Assembly: GCF_015390235.1 (NCBI RefSeq)
Contig: NZ_VUOH01000006.1
Span: forward strand, 62,001 to 126,000
Length of the DNA: 64,000 nucleotides
Reading direction: 5' to 3'
From: Quadrisphaera sp. INWT6
GTDB lineage: Bacteria > Actinomycetota > Actinomycetes > Actinomycetales > Quadrisphaeraceae
Shown: piece by piece, positions 18,203 to 25,853 of the stretch
How the letters are laid out: every line of letters starts with the position of its first letter
Position numbering within the stretch: position 1 is the stretch's first letter
Program-made: the position numbers and the translations under genes
The notes under the pieces: generated by a model
What the model was told of the DNA's origin: nothing
What the model saw: only the letters and a program-made list of their open reading frames with translations
The model's database searches: none

Positions 18203-19159
18203 ATGGCCAGTGCTGGACATGACGATCGAACACCTGCCGGTGAGGACGCGCCCCGCATGACTTCGCCCCTGTCCGGGGATCCAGGCGGTGCCCATTCTCC
18301 CCGGCGGCAGCGCAAGCTCGGCACGATCGCGCTGGGGGTGTCTGCTGTTGGTGTGGTGCTGAGCGCATGTGCCGTCGGTGTGCCCTTCGCGCAGGGACTC
18401 ACCGGGTACACCGCAAGCTCCGCCTCGCCTTCGGCGACGCCCTCTGTCCAAGGCGCGGCGATGTCCACGCCAACGCCTGCGCCGCTGGTCCTGACTGCGC
18501 TGCCGCCCTCGGATGCGCCTGACCCTGAAGTCACCGAGCCCCGGCAGTTCCCGGAGATGACGCCGGTCGCGGGCGCGGACGGTTCGGCTGCCCCCACCAC
18601 CTCAGGCGGGCAGTACTCGGGGGTCCCCGTGGGGACAGGCGTGGCTTACTCCATCCCCGACCTCGTCACCGCCGTCGCTGCTGTCCCGCCGGCCCCGGTG
18701 GGCAGCTGGCAGCTGCAGGACTCGGGGCAGTACCGCCTGCAGCCGGTCGTGCCGGGGCAGGCGTGCTCCAGCAGGGCGCCGTTCAACGTCGCCGGTCGTC
18801 AGTGGAGCTGGTACCGCGAGGGGTTCGCCAGCGTCAGCGTCACGGTGACGGGGTGGCGTGCTGGACGCGGCCCAGCGGCCTTCGACGACGTCGTCCGCGA
18901 CGCCGGTATCTGTCGCTTCATGGAGGAGCAGACACCGGTGGAGGTTGACGTGCCCGGCACGGCGAACGCCTGGGCGGCGACGTCGTCGCTGCAGAACGGT
19001 GTGCCGGTGGTGCACGGGGCGGCCCAGGTCGGTGACGTCGTGGTCGGGGTGGAGATCACTGGCGCGGGAAGCCAGGGCGTGCACCAGGTGGAGCAGCTAC
19101 TGGGGGCAGTCGCCTCGGGCATGGTCACGGCGAGACTTCCCGCAGCCACTGGGACCTGA
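18203..19159 (+). CDS. Membrane-anchored extracellular protein, function unknown
   Basis: 318 residues from ATG 18203; ATG 18257 is an alternative start. A basic stretch SPRRQRK precedes one transmembrane helix LGTIALGVSAVGVVLSACAVG (about 39-59). A long Ser/Thr/Pro/Ala linker (about 75-145) then leads to a folded outer domain: GVAYSIPDLVTAVAAVPPAPVGSW, QACSSRAPFNVAGRQWSWYREGFASVSVTVTGW, CRFMEEQTPVEVDV and a C-terminal helix VHQVEQLLGAVASGM. The outer domain resembles in style sensor-like or PknH-like extracellular domains with a Cys pair, but no family is claimed. Confidence 0.65.
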   Translation: MASAGHDDRTPAGEDAPRMTSPLSGDPGGAHSPRRQRKLGTIALGVSAVGVVLSACAVGVPFAQGLTGYTASSASPSATPSVQGAAMSTPTPAPLVLTALPPSDAPDPEVTEPRQFPEMTPVAGADGSAAPTTSGGQYSGVPVGTGVAYSIPDLVTAVAAVPPAPVGSWQLQDSGQYRLQPVVPGQACSSRAPFNVAGRQWSWYREGFASVSVTVTGWRAGRGPAAFDDVVRDAGICRFMEEQTPVEVDVPGTANAWAATSSLQNGVPVVHGAAQVGDVVVGVEITGAGSQGVHQVEQLLGAVASGMVTARLPAATGT

Positions 19160-19525
19160 CCTCGTGGCCGACGCGGAGGCGGCACGGCGGTGGGGGCTCG
19201 TCCTGCCCGCGGTGGTCTGAATCTTCGAGAGGGCACTGTGCCTGCTGCTGGCCTTGCCGCTGACCGCACCCCGCGTCGGCGTCCGGTAGGCGCCGGCGGG
19301 TCCAGTCGCCGGCCGTTGCAGAGGGGGATCCGCGATCGAGACGGCTGCATCATCCCGACGGGGGCATTCGAGTAACGAGAGCGCCCTTTCATCGATGGTC
19401 GGCGTTCCGCTGACCGGTCGGGGATCCCCGAGTGCGACCGGGCTCGAGTTGTCGGTCGAGCCGGCCCGAATGGCCGCAGGTGCCCGGTCGCCGGTTCTCA
19501 TTTGAAGCGGCCACGGTTCCCGAGC
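19160..19525. other. Non-coding stretch with decayed repeat copies
   Basis: 366 bases between converging genes with no gene-like frame. CCGCTGACCGGTC (about 19407) and GGTGCCCGGTCGCCGG (about 19480) look like worn copies of the palindromic repeat family. Confidence 0.45.
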
Positions 19526-20005
19526 TCACGACTGCTCTTCCAAGACCTCCAGGTCGATGTCCGCGATGAGGACATCGACCTGGATGACGCGCAGCTGGGT
19601 CATGCGACTGACAGCTGTAGCCACCTCACGACGGACGTTCTCGGCCACCACAGGCAAGGCGACACCGTCCACCGCGACGAGAGCCACGCCCACCACGACC
19701 TGCTGACCGGCGATGTCGATGCACACACTGCCGGCACCCACCGCGCCGGTCCGAGCGCGATGCGCAAGGTGGATGCCGGAGCGAGGCTCACGAGCGAGCG
19801 CATGTACGCCCTCCACCCGCAGCGCAGCGATGGAGACGAGCTGGCGAACCACGTCGTCTGACATGGTCGTCGTACCCGCCGTGCCACGCTGAGCGGCTTC
19901 GCCAGCCTCGCGCGGTTGCTCCCGTTGAGAGGCTGCTGACCTGACTTGCGCCTCCTCGTGGCGGCGCTGCGTACAGGAGTCTGCGGGTGCAGGGGTGGTG
20001 CTCAC
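19526..20005 (-). CDS. Asp23/Gls24 family envelope stress protein
   Basis: 159 residues from GTG 20005; ATG at about 19864 would remove a low-complexity leader. From MSDDVVRQLVSIAALRVEGVHAL the sequence follows the Asp23/Gls24 pattern: the hydrophobic VEGV helix, VCIDIAGQQVVVGVALVAVDGVALPVVAENVRREVATAVSRM, and the closing VIQVDVLIADIDL. In Staphylococcus Asp23 is a membrane-associated, alkaline-shock protein. It is followed upstream on the same strand, after three bases, by a membrane protein gene and two YsnF-type genes, forming a stress module. Confidence 0.85.
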   Translation of the reverse strand: MSTTPAPADSCTQRRHEEAQVRSAASQREQPREAGEAAQRGTAGTTTMSDDVVRQLVSIAALRVEGVHALAREPRSGIHLAHRARTGAVGAGSVCIDIAGQQVVVGVALVAVDGVALPVVAENVRREVATAVSRMTQLRVIQVDVLIADIDLEVLEEQS

Positions 20006-20008
20006 CGC

Positions 20009-20665
20009 TCAGTGGGCCAGGGTGGCTCGGTCCACGCGACGGTGGAAGCGCATCCCGGTCAGTCCGCCCAGCAGCGCACCGAGCAGTGCGACCAGTGCCG
20101 CGGCCACGACGGTGATGATTGCTCCTGTGGACAGGGTCCCCTCGTCGATGGGGATGCGGGGGAAGCTGTTGAGCTGGCCGAGGATGTTGAACTGCGAGCC
20201 GGCGACCGCGCCCAGGACCGCGACGAGCACGGCGATGACCACGGCCCACAACCACACCGCTAGGCCCTGCTTGAGCCCGTTGAAGCGGGCCATGCGACCG
20301 GCGACGTAGCCGCCGCAGAAGTAGGCCACCAGCAGAACGACGAGCACCGCGATCCCGCCGACCACGCCGATGGTGCCTGGAGCGGCGACCGCGTCGTCGG
20401 TGACCTGGCTCGGGTCAGCGTTGGTGGCCAAGCCCACCGCGGTGCCGGCAGCGGCCAGCAGTGCGGTGAGCAGGACGGCGGTGCCGGTGGCGGTCAGCCA
20501 CCCGAAGAAGGCGCTGCCGACCTTGATGCCCCCGAACTGCTCCTTCTGGGCCTCGACGACGCGTCGGTGCTCAGGGCGCGGGTCGATCTGCGAGGCGCCG
20601 TGATGGCCGTTCGTGGCGGCCGTGCCCCGGGCGTGGGGCGGGTGGTCGTTCGCGGAGGTGCTCAT
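20009..20665 (-). CDS. Membrane protein (TIGR04086/YrzE-like topology), stress module
   Basis: 218 residues from ATG 20665, with a GAGGAA-type ribosome site. A hydrophilic N-terminus of about 45 residues is followed by EQFGGIKVGSAFFGWLTATGTAVLLTALLAA and at least three more transmembrane helices (GVVGGIAVLVVLLVAYFCGGYVAGRM, AVWLWAVVIAVLVAVLGAVAG, ALVALLGALLGGLTGM). The GGYVAGRMARF motif is common in small actinobacterial membrane proteins next to Asp23 or YsnF genes. Probably co-transcribed with Asp23 downstream. Function unknown. Confidence 0.7.
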   Translation of the reverse strand: MSTSANDHPPHARGTAATNGHHGASQIDPRPEHRRVVEAQKEQFGGIKVGSAFFGWLTATGTAVLLTALLAAAGTAVGLATNADPSQVTDDAVAAPGTIGVVGGIAVLVVLLVAYFCGGYVAGRMARFNGLKQGLAVWLWAVVIAVLVAVLGAVAGSQFNILGQLNSFPRIPIDEGTLSTGAIITVVAAALVALLGALLGGLTGMRFHRRVDRATLAH

Positions 20666-20675
20666 GGGTTCCTCA

Positions 20676-21194
20676 TCAGTCGTTGGTCGTGGCGGAGGTG
20701 GTGGTGGACGGCTCGTCGAACTCGGTCGCTGTGGCAGGCGCCGCGGGCGTGAAGGTGAGGTCGAGGACCTCACGGGCCACCGTGGTGTCCACCTGTGATG
20801 TGGACGGCACGACGTCCACGCCGATCCGCACCCGCTCGTAGGGCACGACCTCGACCCCGACCACCGGCCGCTCTTCGAGCAGCACGAAGTCCAGGGACGG
20901 CTCGGTGGGAGCGGTGGTCCCTGCGGTGGGACCGACAACACCACCGTCTTCCACCGGCGAGCGCTCGATGCGCAGCACCTCGCGCCGCACAGTCACTCTC
21001 ACCTCGACCTCGCGGGTGTGGATCTCCCGGCGCAGCCGCATTCGCTCACGAGGCAGCCGGTGCACGGCGATGTCGATCCGCTCGGCCGACAGCGCCACCT
21101 CCACCCCTGCGGGCGCCCCAGCCCCTTCCGGGAAGGTGCTGGGACGCTCAGCGAGCAGCGGGGTCGTGGCGTCGTCGCCCGTCGTAGTGCTCAC
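20676..21194 (-). CDS. DUF2382 (YsnF/AvaK) domain protein
   Basis: 172 residues from GTG 21194. Two DUF2382-like units: LSAERIDIAVHRLPRERMRLRREIHTREVEVRVTVRREVLRIER and DFVLLEERPVVGVEVVPYERVRIGVDVV. This Glu/Arg/Val-rich beta pattern is diagnostic for the YsnF stress protein domain. Function unknown; expression is usually general-stress linked. It begins 21 bases after the end of the PRC-barrel/DUF2382 gene, so it is in the same operon. Confidence 0.85.
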   Translation of the reverse strand: MSTTTGDDATTPLLAERPSTFPEGAGAPAGVEVALSAERIDIAVHRLPRERMRLRREIHTREVEVRVTVRREVLRIERSPVEDGGVVGPTAGTTAPTEPSLDFVLLEERPVVGVEVVPYERVRIGVDVVPSTSQVDTTVAREVLDLTFTPAAPATATEFDEPSTTTSATTND

Positions 21195-21215
21195 GGGTGG
21201 ACCCGTCCCGGTGCC

Positions 21216-22125
21216 TCAGCTGTGCCGGCCGCGCCGGTCGCCGCCGCCGTGCCCGGTGGTCACCGTGCTGTCGGTGTCGAGCTCGATCTCCTCCTTGCGC
21301 ACATCGGCGGGCCACGGTCTGGGTGTCGTGCTCGGTCTGGGTGCCCAGGCGCACGCGCTCGACGGGCTCGACGGTCTTGGAGACCACCGGGACCTCCTCG
21401 TGCAGGACGATCTCGTGCTCCTCCTCCGACAGCTGCGCCCCGGAGGTGGCCGCGCCGCGGTTGGCCTCGGTGATCGGCTCGCGCTCGATGGTGAGCTCCT
21501 CGTGCGAGGTGGCCACCTGGGCGGTCTGGGACTCGGTGACGATGTGCTTGCGCAGCCGGGCGCGTCCGGCCTCGCGGACCTCGGTCCCGACGTGCAGGCG
21601 CTCCTCCGAGCGGGTCATCGCATCATCCGTGGTGGGCCCTGAGGTGTCATGGCCCTGGACGCCGGCCCGGCCGGTGAGGTCGCGGCGCTGCACAGAGGTC
21701 TGGTCAGTGGTCTGGTCGTAGGGAAGGTCCCCCGTCTCGCCGCGGTGGCGTGCATCGCTGCCGCCCAGACCGGCGGCGCCGGCGGTGCTAGTCGTCCCCG
21801 TCGCGCTCGAGCCCTTCAGGCCGTAGTAGTCGAAGAGGCGGTCCTCCTCGGCCTCGCTGATCTGGCCGTCGGCGTCAGTGCGAGGGGCGTCCTTGACCTG
21901 GTCCTTGGAGTAGGGGACGCGGACCTCGTCACCGCTCAGCGAAGCCTCGGCCAGGGGGACGAAGGACTCCGAGGTGCCGAACAGGCCGGTCTTGACCGTG
22001 ACCCACTCGGGCTGGTCGGAGTGGTCGCCGAGGTAGACGTCGCCGACCCGGCCGATCTTGTCCCCGTCGGAGGAGTAGACGGTGGCGGCGCGCAGAGCGT
22101 CGATGGAGGTGGTGTCGATGGGCAT
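21216..22125 (-). CDS. PRC-barrel + DUF2382 stress protein, frameshifted near C-terminus
   Basis: Starts at ATG 22125 behind GGGGAG. Residues 1-110 are a PRC barrel: ATVYSSDGDKIGRVGDVYLGD, WVTVKTGLFGTSESFVPLAEA, VRVPYSKDQVKDAP. A Thr/Gly/Gln linker leads to a DUF2382 domain: RSEERLHVGTEVREAGRARLRKHI, EELTIEREPI, EIVLHEEVPVVSKTVEPVERVRLG. An extra C near 21316 (GTGGCCCGCC) breaks the final QTVA|DVRKEEIELDTD segment, which otherwise ends at TGA 21216-21218. About 302 residues after correction. Same architecture as many actinobacterial general-stress proteins. Confidence 0.85.
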
Positions 22126-22366
22126 GGTGCTCCCCGTCAGAAGCCGCCAGCCCGGTGTCAGGGGCCTTCGGCGGCAGGAGTGGGCCGGCGCGCTGCAGCC
22201 CAACGGACCTGGGTTACCCCTTGCTCTTACGACGTAAACCGCCTCCGTGGACACGGATCTGGCAAGAGTCCAGCGTGTGACATCCGCGGGGTGATCCACG
22301 TCGCGGTGAGTCGGAGCCGCCCCTAGCGTCCTCCGAGCACGTCCCCCTCACACCAAGGCGGTCACC

Positions 22367-22642
22367 ATGCTCGGCACGATCATCGGCCTCATCATCATCG
22401 GCATCATCGCCGGCTACATCGCTCGCCTCGTCGTGCCCGGTCACTCTGGCCTTGGTGTCGGCGGGACCTTGCTGCTAGGCATCCTGGGGTCTTTCGTCGG
22501 CGGCTTCCTCGGCTACTTCCTGCTCGGGCGCAACAGCAGCGGTGAGGGCTTCGTCCAGCCTTCGAGCTGGATCGGCTCGATCATCGGCGCCATCATCGTG
22601 CTGGCCATCTACCAGGCCACCCGCGGACGACGCCGCGCCTGA
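22367..22642 (+). CDS. GlsB/YeaQ/YmgE family stress membrane protein
   Basis: 91 residues from ATG 22367. Transglycosylase-associated-protein family: MLGTIIGLIIIGIIAGYIARL, then GLGVGGTLLLGILGSFVGGFLGYFLL, then SIIGAIIVLAIYQATRGR, three helices with the GG..G motifs of the family. It is divergent from the PRC/DUF2382 operon, so the intergenic 22126-22366 serves both directions of the stress module. Followed by a terminator-like hairpin. Confidence 0.85.
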   Translation: MLGTIIGLIIIGIIAGYIARLVVPGHSGLGVGGTLLLGILGSFVGGFLGYFLLGRNSSGEGFVQPSSWIGSIIGAIIVLAIYQATRGRRRA

Positions 22643-22652
22643 CGTCCGTCGA

Positions 22653-22686
22653 GGCCTGCGCCGGTGGGCTCCCGCCGGCGCAGGCC
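22653..22686 (+). terminator. Hairpin after GlsB-like gene
   Basis: GGCCTGCGCCGG (22653-22664) pairs perfectly with CCGGCGCAGGCC (22675-22686), loop of 10 bases, 11 bases after the stop codon. No U tract, as is common in high-GC actinomycetes. Confidence 0.65.
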
Positions 22687-22766
22687 TGCGGGCCACCTGC
22701 GGGAGGCCACAGCCGAGGCGGCTGCTGGGTGAGGCCGGCGGGGCTCGTCCAGACCGAGTTGCCGCA

Positions 22767-22786
22767 CGCCCGGGTAGCGATCGGTC
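22767..22786 (+). repeat. Intergenic repeat, GGGTAGCGATC variant
   Basis: CGCCCGGGTAGCGATCGGTC, matching 15046-15065 with one difference. It lies just upstream of the partial TrmH copy. Confidence 0.55.
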
Positions 22787-22857
22787 AACGAACACCTGCA
22801 ACGGCCCTTCAACGACCAAGTGCGGCCCACACGGTGGTGGGGTGTGATCTGACGACG

Positions 22858-23142
22858 CACACGAACACGGGTGCCGTGTTCCGCTCAGCTGCGGGCCTCG
22901 GCGTCGACGCTGTCCTGGTCACCCCGCGCTGCGCCGACCCGCTCTACCGCCGCAGCGTGCGCGTCAGCATGGGCACCGTCTTCCAGGTGCCCTGGACCCG
23001 CATCGAGCCGTGGCCTGCCGGCATCACCCAGCTCAAGGACGCCGGCTTCCACGTCGCCGCCGCGAGCGCCGTCGCCTTCTGGGCCCTCGGAGCAGGCGCG
23101 ACCACTCCCCCACCGCCTGCGCAGCCAGCGACCCGCTCGTGA
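22858..23142 (+). pseudogene. Deleted second copy of the TrmH/SpoU methyltransferase gene
   Basis: Encodes HTNTGAVFRSAAGLGVDAVL onward, then jumps from DAGFHVAA directly to ASAVAFWALGA. It matches the gene at 9948-10773: 95 bases (22921-23015) are identical to 10399-10493. The N-terminal half is absent. An internal block corresponding to 10529-10705 (177 bases, 59 codons) is missing, with the junction at ACGTCGC, which occurs at both ends of the block in the full copy. The knot motif LLLGTEGAGL is lost, so no methyltransferase activity is expected. A gene fragment left by duplication or recombination. Confidence 0.85.
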
Positions 23143-23146
23143 GCGG

Positions 23147-23192
23147 GTCGCTCCGGGGACGGCGACCCGCCGCTCGCCGTCGCCGGAGCGAC
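23147..23192. terminator. Hairpin downstream of TrmH remnant
   Basis: Arms at 23147-23165 and 23174-23192, 19 bases with one mismatch, loop of 8. A smaller perfect palindrome GACCCGCTC-GT-GAGCGGGTC (23130-23149) overlaps its left arm. Confidence 0.6.
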
Positions 23193-23211
23193 ACCTCATG
23201 CACCAGCTCGA

Positions 23212-23256
23212 CCTCGCCACCCGGGAAGCGCCTCCACCGCTTCCCGGGTGGCGAGG
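23212..23256 (-). terminator. Strong hairpin ending the sigma/anti-sigma operon
   Basis: Perfect 19-base arms: CCTCGCCACCCGGGAAGCG (23212-23230) and its complement (23238-23256), loop of 7, located 15 bases beyond the stop of the leftward gene ending at 23272. No U tract. Confidence 0.75.
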
Positions 23257-23271
23257 CCGGTGGGTGGTCCG

Positions 23272-24108
23272 TCAGACGTAGAGGTCGCTGGAGGGGACGG
23301 TCCGCTCACCCGCGGCGGTGCGGATGACGACGCGCACCGCCCCGACCTCCCCGCCCTCGCTGCCGGGCCACCACGCCACCCAGCGCCCGCCGGCCACCGA
23401 CGCCGTGATCGTCTTGCCCCCGGCGAGGACCTCGATGCCGGTGACGCCGGACCCGACCTGGCCGGAGATGGTCGAGCGGCGCAGGGGCCACGTCCCTCCG
23501 TCACCGGAGGACTCCACCGTCACCTCCTCCGCACCCAGCGCCCGCGTGGGCGCCAGCGCCTCCCACCCGGTGGGGGTGGCGCTGCCGATGGCCGTGCACA
23601 GCACCGCTCCGTCGTCCTTGCGCACCACCGTGACCGAGGACGACCCGCGCCGTTCGGCGATCAGCACGTCCGCAGCGCTGATGCCACCGACGGGCTGCTG
23701 CTGCCAGGTGGCCGCGCACCCACGGGCCTGCGCGAGACCCGCGGCGGCGCCCGCCTCGCTGGGGACGGCGCTCCACGAGCCGGCGTAGGCGACGGTCGGG
23801 GCAGAGGGCAGGACCGCCCCGAGGCCCGTGATGGCCACCGCGGCGGCGGCCGCGGACAGTGCCAGCACCACCCCGCGCCGCCCGCGCGCCACCGGTGCCG
23901 CGCCGGCACGGCCGCTCCTCCGGGTGCCCGCCTGAGGCGCCCCCTCCGTGTGCGTCGGGGCGGCCATGAGCTGCTGGAGGTGAGCGCGGGAGCGCGCCCA
24001 CTGCGCGGGGGTGGGTTCGGCGCCCCGCTGGGGGTCCAGGCGCCCGAGGCCGCGCAGCAGCTCGTCGTCGGCGGCGTCGTCGGGGTGGGAGGTCAGGTGC
24101 TGGGCCAT
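23272..24108 (-). CDS. Membrane-anchored partner of ECF sigma factor (anti-sigma-like)
   Basis: 278 residues. The N-terminal cytoplasmic part (MAQHLTSHPDDAADDELLRGLGRLDPQRG ... WARSRAHLQQLM) is followed by one transmembrane helix, VVLALSAAAAAVAITGLGAVL at about 80-100, then a secreted domain with AGSWSAVP, GCAATWQQQP, VTVVRKDDGAVLCTAIGSATPTGW and ITASVAGGRWVAWWPGSEGGE. This resembles the CU044_5270/anti-sigma-like proteins encoded next to ECF factors. It overlaps the sigma gene by 16 bases. No clear zinc-binding HxxxCxxC motif is visible, so anti-sigma function is inferred from context. Confidence 0.7.
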   Translation of the reverse strand: MAQHLTSHPDDAADDELLRGLGRLDPQRGAEPTPAQWARSRAHLQQLMAAPTHTEGAPQAGTRRSGRAGAAPVARGRRGVVLALSAAAAAVAITGLGAVLPSAPTVAYAGSWSAVPSEAGAAAGLAQARGCAATWQQQPVGGISAADVLIAERRGSSSVTVVRKDDGAVLCTAIGSATPTGWEALAPTRALGAEEVTVESSGDGGTWPLRRSTISGQVGSGVTGIEVLAGGKTITASVAGGRWVAWWPGSEGGEVGAVRVVIRTAAGERTVPSSDLYV

Positions 24109-24881
24109 GTCATCTCCTGGAGGTGGTCGAGGCTCGCCGCGGTGTGGGCGCGGCGGTCGCCGGGCGCACGGGTCGCTGCGCGGGGCGGGTCGCTGGCCGG
24201 GTCGCTGGCCGGGTCGCTGGCCGGGTCGGTGCTGGACGCGCTCGGACCGCCACCCGCACCCCTGCGGCTGTCAGGGACGTGCGCGGAGTCCGCGGGATCT
24301 GCCCGGAGGGCGCCGGCCAGCCGCTGGCGGGCGCGCTGCAGCCGCATCGCGAAGGCCGACCGGGTGATGCCCAGCACCTGAGCGGCCTGCTCACCGCGCA
24401 GGCCGTCGAAGGCGACGAGGGACAGCACCTCCTGGTCGGCCTCGGCGAGGGTGCGCCAGGCGCGCACCAGGTCGATGCGGGCGCCGACCCCCTCGTGGTC
24501 GTCGCTGTGCACGTCCGCGTCCGCGGTCGTCGCGGCGGCCAGCCGCACCGCCAGACCGCTCCGCCGCGCAGCGGCGCGGTGGTGGTTGGCCATCACGTTC
24601 CGGGCGACCCCGAACAGCCACGGACGGGCGTCTGCGGGTACCTCGTCCACGCGCGCCCACGCGGTCTCGAAGGTGGCGGCGACCACGTCCTCGGCTTCAG
24701 GACCCGGCAGGCGGCGGTGCACGAAGCGCAGCAGGTCGGCGTAGGACGCCTCGTGCAGCTCGGTCAGGCGGGCTCGGGGGTCGGCGCCACCGGACGCGTC
24801 CGGGGTCGTCGGCCCGGCGGGGCGGGAGGGGCGGGAGGGGCGCGGCGAGGACCACAGGTGCCGCGTGCGCCCGGCGCTCAC
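24093..24881 (-). CDS. ECF RNA polymerase sigma factor
   Basis: 262 residues from GTG 24881. Region 2: LTELHEASYADLLRFVHRRL, EAEDVVAATFETAW and ARPWLFGVARNVMANHHR. Region 4: ARIDLVRAWRTLAEADQEVLSLVAFDGLRGEQAAQVLGITRSAFAMRLQRARQRL. An unusual C-terminal extension of about 60 residues carries a tandem repeat (DPAS three times). The gene overlaps its downstream membrane partner by 16 bases. Its target promoter is not evident; autoregulation is typical. Confidence 0.88.
   Translation of the reverse strand: MSAGRTRHLWSSPRPSRPSRPAGPTTPDASGGADPRARLTELHEASYADLLRFVHRRLPGPEAEDVVAATFETAWARVDEVPADARPWLFGVARNVMANHHRAAARRSGLAVRLAAATTADADVHSDDHEGVGARIDLVRAWRTLAEADQEVLSLVAFDGLRGEQAAQVLGITRSAFAMRLQRARQRLAGALRADPADSAHVPDSRRGAGGGPSASSTDPASDPASDPASDPPRAATRAPGDRRAHTAASLDHLQEMTWPST
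24187..24228. repeat. 12-base tandem repeat in ECF sigma gene
   Basis: GGGTCGCTGGCC three times plus six bases (24187-24222, then GGGTCG). In the leftward frame it encodes Asp-Pro-Ala-Ser repeats in the C-terminal tail of the sigma factor; copy number could vary without changing frame. Confidence 0.85.
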
Positions 24882-25030
24882 GCTGGTCTCCGACGGTGGG
24901 CTGTTCGTCTCACACCCCTACATGTCCGGCGCAGCACCGGGTGTCACACCCCGGTCGCCGCTGTGCTCGTGCGGCGCACGGAGTGCGACCGCCGGGTCCG
25001 GCCGACCCCCCGGGGACGATCCTCTCCGGG

Positions 25031-25672
25031 TCAGCCGAGGTCGGTGATGAGGCTGACCGCGACGGCGACCAGCACGGTGCCGAACAGGTACGACAGCAGG
25101 GCGTGGCCCAGGGCCACCTTGCGGAGCGAGGTGTCGGTGATCTGGACGTCCGGCACCGCGTAGCTCATGCCGACGCCGAGCGCGGCGTAGGCGAAGTCGC
25201 TGTACGCCGGAGACTCCTTCTGTCCGAAGTCGATGCCCCCGTCACCCCCGGAGTAGTACCGGCGCGCGTACTCGAAGGCGAAGACGGTGCTGACCAGCCC
25301 CCAGGACAGGACCACGACGACGACGCTGAGCACGACGACGGCGACCCCGACCGCGTCCGACGACCCGGACCGCACGAGCCCCTCGACGACGGCTCCGAGG
25401 CTGATGACCGTGGCCCACAGCACCGCGGCGTCCGTCGACCGGGTCCGGCCCTCCTCCTCGGCCACCTGCTTGGTCGCCGAGGCGTCGCGCGGCCAGCACG
25501 CCCGCCACACCCACGCCAGCAGACCGCCGGCGGCGACGCACCACCCGAGCAGGAGCGCCAGGCCAGGGGCCCCGGTGACCGCCGTGACCCCGCCCACCAC
25601 CGCGCCCGCTCCCAGGCAGGTCAGGAGGCGCCGCCAGGACAGCACCTGCTGTCCGCCGGTCGAGTCCGCCAC
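25031..25672 (-). CDS. DUF1345 family membrane protein
   Basis: 213 residues from GTG 25672, with GAGGAGGGG upstream. Helices include LGAGAVVGGVTAVTG, GLALLLGWCVAAGGLLAWVW, AVGVAVVVLSVVVVVLSWGLVSTVFAFEYARRYY and a C-terminal LLSYLFGTVLVAVAVSL. The motifs FEYARRYY and SPAYSDFAYAALGVGMSYAVPDVQITD are the DUF1345 signature, a family related to potassium-channel-like folds of unknown function. Monocistronic; divergent from the alcohol dehydrogenase gene. Confidence 0.85.
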   Translation of the reverse strand: MADSTGGQQVLSWRRLLTCLGAGAVVGGVTAVTGAPGLALLLGWCVAAGGLLAWVWRACWPRDASATKQVAEEEGRTRSTDAAVLWATVISLGAVVEGLVRSGSSDAVGVAVVVLSVVVVVLSWGLVSTVFAFEYARRYYSGGDGGIDFGQKESPAYSDFAYAALGVGMSYAVPDVQITDTSLRKVALGHALLSYLFGTVLVAVAVSLITDLG

Positions 25673-25853
25673 GTCCCCTCCTCGCACGCACCGGGGCCAC
25701 CGCGCTGGACCCCACCTCCTCCATCGAAGCGGGCCACCGCTCCTCCGGACATCGGCAGATCTGCCGATGCGCCAGCGGTGGCCGGGGGCGTGACATGGAG
25801 GAGCGCGACGTCGAGCACGGGCGCCGGTGCAGCAGCTGGAGAGGAGCCAGGCC

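Noticed and set aside
10774..23270. Prophage or integrative element
   Set aside because: No integrase, transposase, phage structural, relaxase or replication genes and no attachment-site pair; only repeats and small hypotheticals suggest an accessory stretch.
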